This document shows positions 10,298-18,970 of a stretch of DNA of 64,000 nucleotides, one piece after another. The stretch is from Solimonas thermocellulolyticum (lineage in GTDB: Bacteria > Pseudomonadota > Gammaproteobacteria > Nevskiales > Nevskiaceae): NCBI RefSeq assembly GCF_040327995.1, contig NZ_JBEPIJ010000012.1:45738-109737 (forward strand), read 5' to 3'. Within the stretch, counting starts at the first letter, position 1; each line of letters begins with the position of its first letter. The notes under the pieces were generated by a model, which was not told the origin of the DNA, ran no database searches, and worked only from the letters and a program-made list of their open reading frames with translations. A program made the translations under genes and the position numbers.

Positions 10298-11071
10298 ATG
10301 AGCACCGACCACATCCTGACATCCGTCGAAGACCACGTCCTGACGATTCGCCTCAACCGCCCGGAGAAGAAGAACGCGCTGACGCAGGCGATGTACACGC
10401 GGCTTGCCGAAGTGCTCGGCGGCGTCGATGCCGACAAGAACGTGCGCGCGGTCCTGATCGCCGGCACCGACGACTGCTTCTGCAGCGGCAACGACCTGCA
10501 GGATTTCCTCAAGCTGCCGCCGGCCGGCCCCGACGCACCGGTGTTGCGCTTCATGCGCACGCTCGCCGGCGTTGGCAAGCCGGTCGTCGCGGCGATCAAC
10601 GGACCGGCCGTGGGCGTCGGCACGACGCTGCTGTTTCACGTCGATCTCGCCTACGCCGGCGAATCCGCGCGCTTTCACCTGCCCTTCGTCAACATCGGCA
10701 TCTGCCCCGAGTACGCGTCGAGCCTGCTGCTGCCGCGCATGATCGGCCACGTGCAGGCGGCCGAGCTGGTGATGTTGGCCGAGCCGTTCACCGCGGCGCG
10801 GGCGCTCGATGCGCGCCTGATCAATGCGGTGCTGCCGGATGCCGAGGTGTTTGCGCATGCGCGCGCCAAGGCGCTGCGGCTGGCACAGCAGCCGCCAGGG
10901 GCGCTGCGCACCACCAAGATGTTGCTCAAGCGCTGGACCGATCCACGCGTCGATGAGGCCATCGGCTTCGAGGCCGAGCATTTCATGGCGATGCTGCAGG
11001 GGGCCGAGGCGCGCGAGGCGCTCACCGCCTTCCTGCACAAGCGCAAGCCGGACTTCTCCGCGTTCTGTTGA
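10298..11071 (+). CDS. enoyl-CoA hydratase/isomerase family protein
   Basis: A 257-residue crotonase-fold protein. It shows the N-terminal NRPEKKNALTQAMY strand, the oxyanion-hole segments FCSGNDLQDFLK and INGPAVGVGTTLLFHVDLAYA, and PFVNIGICPEYASSLLLPRMIG near the middle. The acidic residue in the GICPE segment fits enoyl-CoA isomerase-type members more than classical hydratases, so delta-3,delta-2 isomerase is possible. It follows ilvB by 87 bases and precedes a TetR regulator, which together suggest a fatty-acyl or aromatic-CoA degradation role (inference). Confidence 0.85.
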   Translation: MSTDHILTSVEDHVLTIRLNRPEKKNALTQAMYTRLAEVLGGVDADKNVRAVLIAGTDDCFCSGNDLQDFLKLPPAGPDAPVLRFMRTLAGVGKPVVAAINGPAVGVGTTLLFHVDLAYAGESARFHLPFVNIGICPEYASSLLLPRMIGHVQAAELVMLAEPFTAARALDARLINAVLPDAEVFAHARAKALRLAQQPPGALRTTKMLLKRWTDPRVDEAIGFEAEHFMAMLQGAEAREALTAFLHKRKPDFSAFC

Positions 11072-11141
11072 GGGCGTGAAGGTTTCAGGCGCTTTGATCG
11101 TCTGGGAATGGCCGGAGGCGACGCAGACCCGGACGATTCAT

Positions 11142-11155
11142 TGACGCCGGCGTCA
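11142..11155. promoter_or_regulatory. perfect palindrome, candidate TetR operator
   Basis: TGACGCCGGCGTCA is a perfect 14-base palindrome lying 69 bases before the TetR-family start and 71 bases after the enoyl-CoA hydratase stop. TetR repressors typically bind such palindromes in their own promoters, so autoregulation is a reasonable inference. Confidence 0.45.
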
Positions 11156-11223
11156 GGTTTTTGCAGCATCATTGGCGTGGACCGCCCTGCCGATGCTGCG
11201 GGCGTGAACCGGTGAAGACGACC

Positions 11224-11877
11224 ATGCCCACCCCGCCGCAAGGCAAGCGCGCTCGCAACAAGCTGGCCAATCGCGCCGCGATTCTCGAAGCGGCACGTCG
11301 CTGCTTTCTCGAACACGGCTACGAGGCGGTGACCATCCGCGACGTCATCCGCCTCTCGGGCCTGGCCGCGGGCACCTTCTACAACTACTTCCCGGACAAG
11401 GCGTCGCTGTTCCGCGCACTGATCGAGGCGCGGCTCGGCGAGCTGCAGGAGCAGATCCATGCCGCGCGCGAACGCGCGACCGACATCGAGTCCTTCTTCT
11501 ACGAGTCTTATCTGGCGACGCTCAAGATCGTACGCAGCGACCCGGCATTCTTCGCCCTGATGTTCCGCAACGAGCCGGTGCTGCGCTCGTTCTACAACGA
11601 CAATTTCTTCGGGCTGATCATGGCCTCGCTCAAACTCGACCTGCAGGATGCGATGGTCCGCGGCGTCGTGCCCGAGCTCGATGTCGATGCGCTGACCGCG
11701 ATCAGCTTCGGTGCCGGCTACGAGCTCGCGCGGCTGATGGTCCAGGATACCCGTCGCCGTCCCGAGGATCTGGCCCGCACGGTCACCGACCTGCTGCTCA
11801 ACGGCATCAATAGGAGCGCCGACCGTCCCAAGCTGATCCGCCTGGGTTCGCGCCTGCTCGGCGGCGCCGCGCGTTAG
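11224..11877 (+). CDS. TetR/AcrR family transcriptional regulator
   Basis: A 217-residue regulator. The N-terminal TetR helix-turn-helix is clear: RAAILEAARRCFLEHGYEAV, then TIRDVIRLSGLAAGTFYNYF and PDKASLFRALIE at residues about 15-65. The remaining helical domain binds an unidentified ligand. ATG at 11224 is preferred; a GTG at 11212 in frame is an alternative. A perfect palindrome lies in its upstream spacer. The upstream enoyl-CoA hydratase is a likely target, which would fit an acyl-CoA ligand (inference). It ends 21 bases from the convergent chemoreceptor gene. Confidence 0.88.
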   Translation: MPTPPQGKRARNKLANRAAILEAARRCFLEHGYEAVTIRDVIRLSGLAAGTFYNYFPDKASLFRALIEARLGELQEQIHAARERATDIESFFYESYLATLKIVRSDPAFFALMFRNEPVLRSFYNDNFFGLIMASLKLDLQDAMVRGVVPELDVDALTAISFGAGYELARLMVQDTRRRPEDLARTVTDLLLNGINRSADRPKLIRLGSRLLGGAAR

Positions 11878-11898
11878 TCAGCGCGCACACAGACCCGT

Positions 11899-13107
11899 TC
11901 AGAACAGCTCCACTGCGCCGGCCTGCAGCGACTCCTGCGCCACGGGCTTGTGCTGCGGCTGACGCCAGTCGACCCGCGGCACGGCGGTCGCATCGGCACC
12001 GATCGCGTCCTGCACTTCGGCGCCGATGCTGCCAGCGCGCTCCACGTGCCGCAGCGCGCTCCCCAGCGCCTGGGTCGAGATGTCCTCGAACTGTAAGCTG
12101 CGCACGGCGCGCGCGACCGACTCGCTGATGCGTTCGCGCGCCGCCGCAACCTCGCTGATGCCGGCGGCCAGGCCCTGATTGATGCGCTCCACCTGGACCA
12201 GCAGGCGCCCGGCCTCGTCACGGGCGCGCTCGCTCAGGCTCAGGTCACGCGACGCCATTGCACCGACGGTCTCGCGGACCTTGGCGACGGCATCCTTGGA
12301 ATCGCCGACCAGCTTGCGGATTTGTTCGTTGAAGCTGGTGGACCGCTCGGAAAGATTGCGCACTTCCTCGGCGACGACGGCGAATCCGCGCCCCGCCTCG
12401 CCCGCGCGCGCCGCCTCGATCGCGGCATTGAGGGCGAGTAGGTTGGTCTGGTCGGCGATCGATTTGACATCGCCCAGAAGATCGAAGATCGCATCGAGCT
12501 GGCGCACCATCTCGTCGATCTGGCCGACGGTCGCCGAACTCTGGCGGCAGACCTGCACCAGCGCATCGACCAGCCCGTTCATCAGTTCCGATGCGGTTTC
12601 GGCGAAACGGCGCACGTCGACGCCGCCGTCGTTCTCGGAGGTCTGGCTGAGGATGCGCGACACCGCGGCCTGCTGCGTCTGGGCCTGACGGGTCATTTCC
12701 GAGAAGCTCGTGGTGAGTTCGCGCACCGCCTCGCCGATCAGGGTCTGCACACGCGTGACCTCGCGCTGCACGCCGCCGAGTTCGCCAGCCAGACTCCTGC
12801 CGAGTTCACCAAGGCTTGCGCGCTGCGCGAGCCGTTCCGACTGCAGGCGCGCCAGTTCGCTGCGCATCGCCGCGAGTTGCCGCGACTGCACGAACGCCGC
12901 CGACAGCCATGCGGCGAGCGCGACCACCCCGATGCTCCAGGCGATCTTTGCATCGGCACCAGCGACGAGCGCGCCGACGAGCAGCGCGCAGAACGCGCAC
13001 GGAACCGTGAACAGCTTGAGGGTGGAAACGGGCATCGCGGGCTCCAGAAACACCGGGGTTCTCGTGTCAGGTATCGGCGCAACGGCCGCAGGCTTGAGCG
13101 CGGTCAT
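11899..13107 (-). CDS. methyl-accepting chemotaxis protein, short membrane type
   Basis: A 402-residue chemoreceptor. Two hydrophobic segments near residues 30-75 form a membrane hairpin without a sizeable periplasmic domain, followed by a coiled-coil signalling domain. The hairpin tip is recognisable by SIADQTNLLALNAAIEAARAGE and GRGFAVVAEEVRNLSERS. The C-terminal half ends in a proline/alanine-poor tail with no CheR pentapeptide. The start at 13107 overlaps the cheB stop (ATGA). It is the last gene of the F7-like che operon. The lack of a sensor domain suggests it senses membrane state or acts with the soluble PAS receptor (inference). Confidence 0.87.
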   Translation of the reverse strand: MTALKPAAVAPIPDTRTPVFLEPAMPVSTLKLFTVPCAFCALLVGALVAGADAKIAWSIGVVALAAWLSAAFVQSRQLAAMRSELARLQSERLAQRASLGELGRSLAGELGGVQREVTRVQTLIGEAVRELTTSFSEMTRQAQTQQAAVSRILSQTSENDGGVDVRRFAETASELMNGLVDALVQVCRQSSATVGQIDEMVRQLDAIFDLLGDVKSIADQTNLLALNAAIEAARAGEAGRGFAVVAEEVRNLSERSTSFNEQIRKLVGDSKDAVAKVRETVGAMASRDLSLSERARDEAGRLLVQVERINQGLAAGISEVAAARERISESVARAVRSLQFEDISTQALGSALRHVERAGSIGAEVQDAIGADATAVPRVDWRQPQHKPVAQESLQAGAVELF

Positions 13108-14135
13108 CGCGTCCACTCCAGAAGCTGCGCGGCGATCTGCTCCAGCGGCAACACGCGTTCGGCCGCATTCATGCGTACGGCGGCGCCGGGCATGCCCCAG
13201 ACCACGCTCGTGGCCTCGTCCTGCGCGATCGTGTGCGCGCCGAGCTCGCGCAGAGCGAGCAGGCCGCGCGCGCCGTCCTCGCCCATGCCGGTGAGCAGGG
13301 CGGCCACCGCGTTGGTGCCGACGTGATCGAGCACCGAGCGGAACATGACGTCGACGCTCGGCCGGTGGCGGTTCTGTGGCGGCGCATCCGACAGACGGCA
13401 GTAGTAGCGCGCGCCGCTGCGCTCGACGAGCAGGTGATGGCTGCCCGGCGCGATGTAGACGTGACCCGGGACGATCTGCTGCCCATCGCGGGCCTCGCAG
13501 ACCGACATCGGCGAGCAGCGATCCATGCGCGCCGCGAACGGCGCGCTGAACATCGCCGGGATGTGCTGGGTGATGACGATCGCCGGCGCGTCCGGCGGCA
13601 TCGCCGAAAGCACATTCTTGATCGCCTCGGTGCCGCCGGTGGACGCGCCGATGGCGATGATTTTCTCGGTCGTGCGCAAGGCGCGCGGTCTGGTCGATGC
13701 GGCCGGCGGGCGCGCGGCGTCGCTGCGCCCGCGCGGGCGCGCGCGCGACACCGCCTTGACCTTGTCGCGCAGCGTCTGCGCATAGGCTTCGAGCCCGGCC
13801 TTGACGTCGAGCGCCGGCTTGGTCACGAAGTCGACCGCACCCAGTTCGAGCGCCTGCAGCGTGATCTCGGCGCCGCGCTCGGTCAGCGACGACACCATCA
13901 ACACCGGCATCGGCCGCAGGCGCATGAGGTTGTCGAGGAAGGTCAGCCCGTCCATGCGCGGCATCTCGACGTCGAGCGTCAGCACGTCGGGATTGAGTTG
14001 CTTGATCTTGTCGCGCGCGATCAGCGGATCGGACGCGGTGCCGACGACCTCGATCTGTGGATCGGCGGACAGGATCTCGCTGAGCACGCCGCGCACCAGC
14101 GCGGAGTCGTCGACGATGAGCACCTTGATGGTCAT
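13104..14135 (-). CDS. cheB: chemotaxis protein-glutamate methylesterase/deamidase
   Basis: A 343-residue CheB that removes methyl groups from chemoreceptors when phosphorylated by CheA. The receiver domain has DD at 9-10, phosphoacceptor D55 (LTLDVEMPRMDG) and the KP pair. After an Arg/Ala-rich linker the methylesterase domain carries the catalytic triad S165 (GASTGGTEA), H191 (TQHIPAMF) and D287 (GMGEDGARG). It follows cheD by 10 bases and overlaps the next chemoreceptor start. It is the only CheB in the window, so it may serve both che clusters. Confidence 0.96.
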   Translation of the reverse strand: MTIKVLIVDDSALVRGVLSEILSADPQIEVVGTASDPLIARDKIKQLNPDVLTLDVEMPRMDGLTFLDNLMRLRPMPVLMVSSLTERGAEITLQALELGAVDFVTKPALDVKAGLEAYAQTLRDKVKAVSRARPRGRSDAARPPAASTRPRALRTTEKIIAIGASTGGTEAIKNVLSAMPPDAPAIVITQHIPAMFSAPFAARMDRCSPMSVCEARDGQQIVPGHVYIAPGSHHLLVERSGARYYCRLSDAPPQNRHRPSVDVMFRSVLDHVGTNAVAALLTGMGEDGARGLLALRELGAHTIAQDEATSVVWGMPGAAVRMNAAERVLPLEQIAAQLLEWTR

Positions 14136-14145
14136 GGGCGGCGAC

Positions 14146-14772
14146 TCAATCGAACAACTCGACCTCGCCGGCCGGCGCGGCGCAGGCCAGCGACTGCCCA
14201 TACATGCGCTCGACCGCCAGATCGGCGGCGGTGGCCGCGACCGGCAGATGACGCACCAGCACGCGGCCGCTACCGATGAAGTACGCCAGCTTGCGCGCGC
14301 TCTGCCCGCCCAGATCGCGCGCCGCGACGGCGATCGACTCGCGCTGCAGATAATCCAGCACGAAGCGCGCGTTGCGATCACCGACCGCACTGACGCTCAT
14401 GCTGGCGATCACGTTGGCGCCGCCGAACACCTTGGCCTCGAGGCGCTCGCGCCGACCGCCGCGCTTGAGCAGCTCGTTGATCAGCACTTCCATCGCATAG
14501 GCCCCGTAACGCGCGTTGCCGGCGCCGCCACCCTCGCGCTGATCCTCGGGCAGCATGAAGTGGTTCATGCCGCCGACGCCGGCGACCGGATCGCGGATAC
14601 AGGCCGACACGCAGGAGCCGAGCAAGGTCACCAGTGTCAGTTCGGCGTCCCCCACCTCGTATTCGCCGGGCATGACCTTGATCACGGCGCAGCCGAGCTG
14701 GCGATCGAAATAGCGCGGCGCCAGCCCCTGTCCGGTGCGCGCGTCCCAGGCGTGCCGCAGCAGCGCGCTCAT
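14146..14772 (-). CDS. cheD: chemoreceptor glutamine deamidase
   Basis: A 208-residue CheD, which deamidates glutamines in chemoreceptors and can modulate CheC in some species. The catalytic cysteine and histidine are seen as C54 in LLGSCVSACI and H71 in GMNHFMLP, with the GGANV segment later. The C-terminus carries an extension of about 40 residues beyond the core. The start ATG at 14772 overlaps the cheR stop by four bases. The order cheR-cheD-cheB is that of the Pseudomonas che2 operon. Confidence 0.94.
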   Translation of the reverse strand: MSALLRHAWDARTGQGLAPRYFDRQLGCAVIKVMPGEYEVGDAELTLVTLLGSCVSACIRDPVAGVGGMNHFMLPEDQREGGGAGNARYGAYAMEVLINELLKRGGRRERLEAKVFGGANVIASMSVSAVGDRNARFVLDYLQRESIAVAARDLGGQSARKLAYFIGSGRVLVRHLPVAATAADLAVERMYGQSLACAAPAGEVELFD

Positions 14773-15623
14773 GGCTGCGCGCCGAAGACGCGGCGGTAGA
14801 CGGTGCGTCCCTCGGACACGAGCAACTGCCCCGCCTCCGGCAAGGATTCCGAGTGGCCCAGGCACAGCACGCCGCCGTCGGCGAGCAAGGGCACGAAGCG
14901 CTCGATCAAGCGCCGCTGTGTCGGCTTGTCGAAATAGATCATGACGTTGCGGCAGAAAATCGCGTGCAGCGGCCCGCGCAGCGGCCAGCTCGGCGCGAGC
15001 AGGTTGAGCGCGCGAAAGCTGACGAGCCGGCGCAGCTCGTCGATGACGCGGCACAGTCCTTCGTTGGCGCCGACGCCGCGACGGAAATAGCGCTGCAACT
15101 GCGCGCGCGGCAGCGCCGCGACCCGCTCCAGCGGGTAGACCCCACGCGCCGCGGTGGCGAGCACGTTGGTGTCGATATCGGTCGCCACGATCGACACCGG
15201 CGGCGACAAGGTGCCGAAAGTCTCGGCGGCGGTGATCGCCATGCTGTACGCCTCCTCGCCGGTGGACGCCGCGCTGCACCACAGCGCTGCGCGGCTGCCG
15301 CGCGGCAGTGCCGTCAACAAGGCACGCAGACGCTCGAAGTGATGCGGCTCGCGGAAGAACGAAGTGAGATTCGTCGTCAGCGCGTTGACGAAGGCCTGCC
15401 ATTCATCGGCGTCCCCACCGCGTTCGAGCGCATCGAGGTAGTCGCCGAAGCGGCGATGTCCGGTCGCGCGCAGCCGGCGCGACAGGCGGCTGTACACCAG
15501 ATCGCGCTTGCCGGCGCAAAGCGCGATGCCGGCGCGCTGATGGATCAGCCTGCGGACGCGCTCGAAATCGCCGGCGGTGTACGCGAACTCGCGCTCACTG
15601 CCGGCCTCGACCGCGGCCGTCAC
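14769..15623 (-). CDS. cheR: chemotaxis protein methyltransferase
   Basis: A 284-residue SAM-dependent methyltransferase that methylates glutamates of chemoreceptors. The helical N-terminal domain is followed by the SAM-binding domain: ALWCSAASTGEEAYSMA (motif I), ATDIDTNVL (acidic loop), FCRNVMIYFD, and a beta-subdomain that in tethered forms binds the receptor pentapeptide. The start is GTG at 15623, overlapping the stop of a small upstream ORF (GTGA). Tethering to the PAS receptor's QWTEF tail, encoded just upstream, is likely (inference from P. aeruginosa CheR2/McpB). Confidence 0.95.
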   Translation of the reverse strand: MTAAVEAGSEREFAYTAGDFERVRRLIHQRAGIALCAGKRDLVYSRLSRRLRATGHRRFGDYLDALERGGDADEWQAFVNALTTNLTSFFREPHHFERLRALLTALPRGSRAALWCSAASTGEEAYSMAITAAETFGTLSPPVSIVATDIDTNVLATAARGVYPLERVAALPRAQLQRYFRRGVGANEGLCRVIDELRRLVSFRALNLLAPSWPLRGPLHAIFCRNVMIYFDKPTQRRLIERFVPLLADGGVLCLGHSESLPEAGQLLVSEGRTVYRRVFGAQP

Positions 15624-15763
15624 CGCGCCGGCTCCGCGCGGGGGCTAGGCGCCTCGAGCGGCGGCTGCGGCAGGCAGCCGAGACCGGCCAGCGCCAGCCC
15701 CCAGTTGCCGATCCAGACCAGCCAGGCATCGAGGCGGCCGCCGCGGGCAGCTTCGCTGGGCAT
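15620..15763 (-). CDS. small 47-residue ORF in che operon, possible membrane peptide
   Basis: I do not recognise this product. The ORF runs from ATG at 15763 to a TGA that overlaps the cheR GTG by four bases, and it starts 15 bases after the stop of the PAS-chemoreceptor, with a purine-rich GGGGGA upstream. The peptide begins MPSEAARGGRLDAW and has one hydrophobic stretch (WLVWIGNWGLALAGLGCLP, about residues 14-32) followed by a proline-rich end. Its placement exactly fills the gap and couples translation to cheR. It could be a real micro-protein or only a leader that couples translation. Confidence 0.5.
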   Translation of the reverse strand: MPSEAARGGRLDAWLVWIGNWGLALAGLGCLPQPPLEAPSPRAEPAR

Positions 15764-15778
15764 GACCGAGTCCCCCGT

Positions 15779-18271
15779 TCAGAACTCGGTCCACTGCTCG
15801 TCGGCACCGGCCTTGGCCGGCGCCTTGCTGCCGTTCGCGCTCGTGGCCCGCGGCGCCGGACGACGGCTCGGCGCTGGCGTCGCCCGCGCCGATGCGCGAG
15901 GCGCGGCCTTGGGCGCGGCCGGCGCGACGGCCGCAGGCGCCGCCGATGCGGTCGGACGTGCAGCCCGATCGAGGCGGAATTGACTTACCGAGCGCGCGAG
16001 CTCGCCCGCCTGCTCTTCGAGCGAGCGCGCGGCCGCGGAGGCCTGTTCGACCAGCGCCGCGTTCTGCTGCGTCACCTCGTCCATCGACGTGATCGCCTGG
16101 TTCACCTGCTCGATGCCCTGGCTCTGTTCCTGCGAGGCGGCGCTGATCTCGGCCATGATGTCGGTCACCCGTTTCACGCTGGTGACGATCTCCTCCATCG
16201 TGCGCCCGGCCTGCTCGACCAGCTTGGAGCCGTTGCCGACCTTCTCCACCGAGTCGCCGATCAGGGCCTTGATCTCCTTGGCCGCCGCGGCGGAGCGCTG
16301 CGCCAAGGAGCGCACCTCGGCGGCGACGACGGCGAAACCGCGACCCTGCTCGCCGGCGCGTGCCGCCTCGACCGCGGCGTTGAGTGCGAGGATGTTGGTC
16401 TGGAAGGCGATGCCGTCGATCACGCTGATGATGTCGACGATCTTCTTGCTCGACTCGTTGATCGCCGACATCGTGGTCACGACCTCGGACACCACTTGGC
16501 CGCCCTTGCGCGCGACATCGGAGGCGCCGACGGCGAGCTGGTTGGCCTGCTTGGCGTTCTCGGCGTTCTGCTTGACCGTGCTGGTCAGCTCCTCCATCGA
16601 CGAGGCGGTCTCTTCGAGCGATGCGGCCTGCTGCTCGGTACGCGCCGACAGGTCGGCATTGCCGGAGGAGATCTCGCGCGCGGCCGTGTTGATCGTCTCG
16701 GTCGCGAGCTGGATCTGCTGGATGATCTTGGTCAGCTGCTCGACGGTCTGGTTGGTATCGTCCTTGAGCTTGCCGAAGGTGCCCTGGAACTCGCCGGACA
16801 CCCGATCGGTGAGGTCGCCACGTGCCAGCGCGCCGAGCACGCGCGCCACTTCGTCGAGGCCGGCGCTGCTGGTGTCGAGCAGGCGGTTGATGCTCTCGGC
16901 CAGTCCCTTGAAGAAACCCTCCTTGCCGGTGAGCGCGATGCGCCGCGTGAAATCGCCCTGCGCCGCCGCGGCGACGATCTCGCTCACCTCCTGCTCCACC
17001 GCGACCTCCGCGGTGCGGTTCTGCCACTCGACCACCGTGCCCAGACGCTCGCCCCGGTCGTTGACGATGGGACTCGCGATCAAACCGAAGGTCAGACCAC
17101 CCACCTTGATCTGGGTGCGGTACGGACTGCGCAGATTCTCCAGCAACTGCGACTGGTGCGCCGGATTCTTGTGGAACAGATCGATGCTCGCGCCGAGCAG
17201 CTTGCGCGCGTCGAAGTGCGGCATGACCTTGCGCAGATCGGCCTCTGCGCGCGTAAGCATGTCGGCGACCGCGGCATTTATGTAGACGATCTGCCGATCG
17301 TTATCGGCGATCATCACGTTGCCGGAGACGTTGTCGAGCGCGTTTCTGATCCGCAGGTTCTCGTCGGCGCGCTTGCGCTCGGCGGCCAGGCGCTCGGCCT
17401 CGACGCGCTCGGCGGCGAGCTCGGCGGTCATATCCTTCCACTCCACCACATAACCCAGCCGCTCGCCCTTGTCGCCGTCGATCGGGTTGAGGATCAGCGA
17501 GAAGGTGCGCTCGCCCAGGGTCAGCTTGGCCTTGTGGGTTCCGGTCAACTTCGCTAGCAGCGCGCGCTGATAGGCCGGATTCTTGTGGAACACGTCGATG
17601 TTGGTGCCCACCACGGTCGCGGCCGAGAATGCCGGCACGTCCTTACGGATGTCGGCTTCGGCGATGGCCAGCATCTTGCGGATCGAGTCGTTCACGTAGA
17701 CCACGTTCAGATCGGCATCGGCCACCATCACGTTGGTCTCGACGACGTCCAGACCGCGCTTGATGCGGGCGACGGCCTGCGCATGGCGCTGTTCCCTGGC
17801 AATCGATTCGAGCTCGGCGAGCTTGCTCGTGGTGATGTCGGTCGCGTACTTGACCACCTTCACCGGCCGGCCTCTGGAATCGAGGATCGGGTTGTAAGAG
17901 GCCTGGATCCAGATTTCGCGCCCATTCTTGCCGATGCGCCGATACTGACCGGCGTCGAATTCACCGCGGCCGAGCCTCTCCCAGAACTGGCGATACTCGG
18001 CGCTGGCCCGATACTCGGGATCGACGAACATGCCGTGGTGCTGGCCACGGATCTCGTCCAGCGAATAACCGACCACCTTCAGGAAGTTGTCGTTGGCCGT
18101 GAGGATCGTGCCATCGAGCTCGAACTCGATGACCGCCTGCGAGCGATGGATGGCGGCGAGCTGCGCGACGGCGTCACTCGACACGGTGTTGCGCGACGCG
18201 TTGCGTTTGCGCATCGCCTTGCGCGGCGACGGGTTCGTGGCGGCCGGCTTCGAGCGAGATTCGGTTTTCAT
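15779..18271 (-). CDS. soluble PAS-domain chemoreceptor with CheR-tethering tail
   Basis: An 830-residue methyl-accepting protein with no membrane segment. Three PAS domains follow one another: residues about 35-155 (FMN/FAD or heme type unclear, with NDNFLKVVGYSLDEI), 165-285 and 295-410; the second and third are clear duplicates (NVMVAD/NVMIAD, FHKNPAYQ/FHKNPAHQ). Two HAMP-like segments come next, then the signalling domain with QTNILALNAAVEAARAGEQG. A linker of about 50 Ala/Pro residues ends in QWTEF, matching the xWxxF CheR/CheB docking pentapeptide. Gene position matches P. aeruginosa Aer2/McpB. Oxygen or redox sensing is plausible but inferred. Confidence 0.93.
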   Translation of the reverse strand: MKTESRSKPAATNPSPRKAMRKRNASRNTVSSDAVAQLAAIHRSQAVIEFELDGTILTANDNFLKVVGYSLDEIRGQHHGMFVDPEYRASAEYRQFWERLGRGEFDAGQYRRIGKNGREIWIQASYNPILDSRGRPVKVVKYATDITTSKLAELESIAREQRHAQAVARIKRGLDVVETNVMVADADLNVVYVNDSIRKMLAIAEADIRKDVPAFSAATVVGTNIDVFHKNPAYQRALLAKLTGTHKAKLTLGERTFSLILNPIDGDKGERLGYVVEWKDMTAELAAERVEAERLAAERKRADENLRIRNALDNVSGNVMIADNDRQIVYINAAVADMLTRAEADLRKVMPHFDARKLLGASIDLFHKNPAHQSQLLENLRSPYRTQIKVGGLTFGLIASPIVNDRGERLGTVVEWQNRTAEVAVEQEVSEIVAAAAQGDFTRRIALTGKEGFFKGLAESINRLLDTSSAGLDEVARVLGALARGDLTDRVSGEFQGTFGKLKDDTNQTVEQLTKIIQQIQLATETINTAAREISSGNADLSARTEQQAASLEETASSMEELTSTVKQNAENAKQANQLAVGASDVARKGGQVVSEVVTTMSAINESSKKIVDIISVIDGIAFQTNILALNAAVEAARAGEQGRGFAVVAAEVRSLAQRSAAAAKEIKALIGDSVEKVGNGSKLVEQAGRTMEEIVTSVKRVTDIMAEISAASQEQSQGIEQVNQAITSMDEVTQQNAALVEQASAAARSLEEQAGELARSVSQFRLDRAARPTASAAPAAVAPAAPKAAPRASARATPAPSRRPAPRATSANGSKAPAKAGADEQWTEF

Positions 18272-18431
18272 GGCAGTGTGGGCGATCAGGGGTTGGAAAG
18301 GGCGGCGGTCGCGTACGCGGCCGTCGACGGCGGATCAAAAAGGCGGCCGCACCGCTCGAGCGCTCGCCGGCGCGCGGCCAGGGTCCTTGCGCCGGCTTGC
18401 ATCGGCGTGGTCCTGCGTTCAAGCGGCGGGT
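18272..18431. other. cheW to chemoreceptor spacer
   Basis: A 160-base gap inside the che operon. I see no gene. On the minus strand a perfect palindrome CGCTCGAGCG lies ahead of GCGGCCGCC and a run of five T (18338-18342 on the plus strand as A), which is a weak terminator-like arrangement. Partial termination between cheW and the receptor gene is possible but unproven. Confidence 0.3.
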
Positions 18432-18947
18432 TCATTGCAGCGCCTGGCTGCCGCCATCGACCAGGGCCATGTCGGGCGCCATCATCAGTTTTTCGATGTC
18501 GACCAGGATCAGCATGCGATCGTCGAGCGCACCGAGGCCGGTGATGTAACGTGCGTTCATGGCACTGCCGAACTCCGGTGCCGGCCGGATCTGCTCGGGC
18601 GTCAGCTGCATCACGTCGGAGACACCGTCGACCACCATGCCGACGACGCGCCCCGCGACGTTGAGGATGATCATCACCGTGAACGCGTCGTACTCGGCCC
18701 GGCCGAGCCTGAACTTCAGCCGCATGTCGATGACCGGCACGATGGTGCCGCGCAGATTGATCACGCCCTTGATGAACTCCGGCGCATCCGGAATCTTGGT
18801 GACGGTGTCGTAGCCGCGGATCTCCTGGACCTTGAGGATGTCCACGCCGTACTCCTCGTCACCGAGGGTGAAGGTCAGAAACTCGTTGGGCATACCGACG
18901 CGGTTCGCGTGACCGGTCGGTGGACTCGTGGATGTGGTGCTGCTCAT
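18432..18947 (-). CDS. cheW: chemotaxis coupling protein
   Basis: A 171-residue CheW, the adaptor that links chemoreceptors to the CheA kinase. The two SH3-like subdomains are evident: FLTFTLGDEEYGVDILKVQE, then KGVINLRGTIVPVIDMRLKF, and MVVDGVSDVMQL. A disordered leader of about 20 residues precedes the fold. It starts at ATG 18947, 23 bases after the cheA stop, and is followed after 160 bases by the PAS chemoreceptor. Confidence 0.95.
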   Translation of the reverse strand: MSSTTSTSPPTGHANRVGMPNEFLTFTLGDEEYGVDILKVQEIRGYDTVTKIPDAPEFIKGVINLRGTIVPVIDMRLKFRLGRAEYDAFTVMIILNVAGRVVGMVVDGVSDVMQLTPEQIRPAPEFGSAMNARYITGLGALDDRMLILVDIEKLMMAPDMALVDGGSQALQ

Positions 18948-18970
18948 GGGCTCGGTTTCCTCGTTGGCGC

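Noticed and set aside
18330..18375. Intrinsic terminator between cheW and the PAS chemoreceptor
   Set aside because: T5 run is present, but the adjacent GGCCGC palindrome cannot form a stable stem with a loop; recorded only as a weak note.
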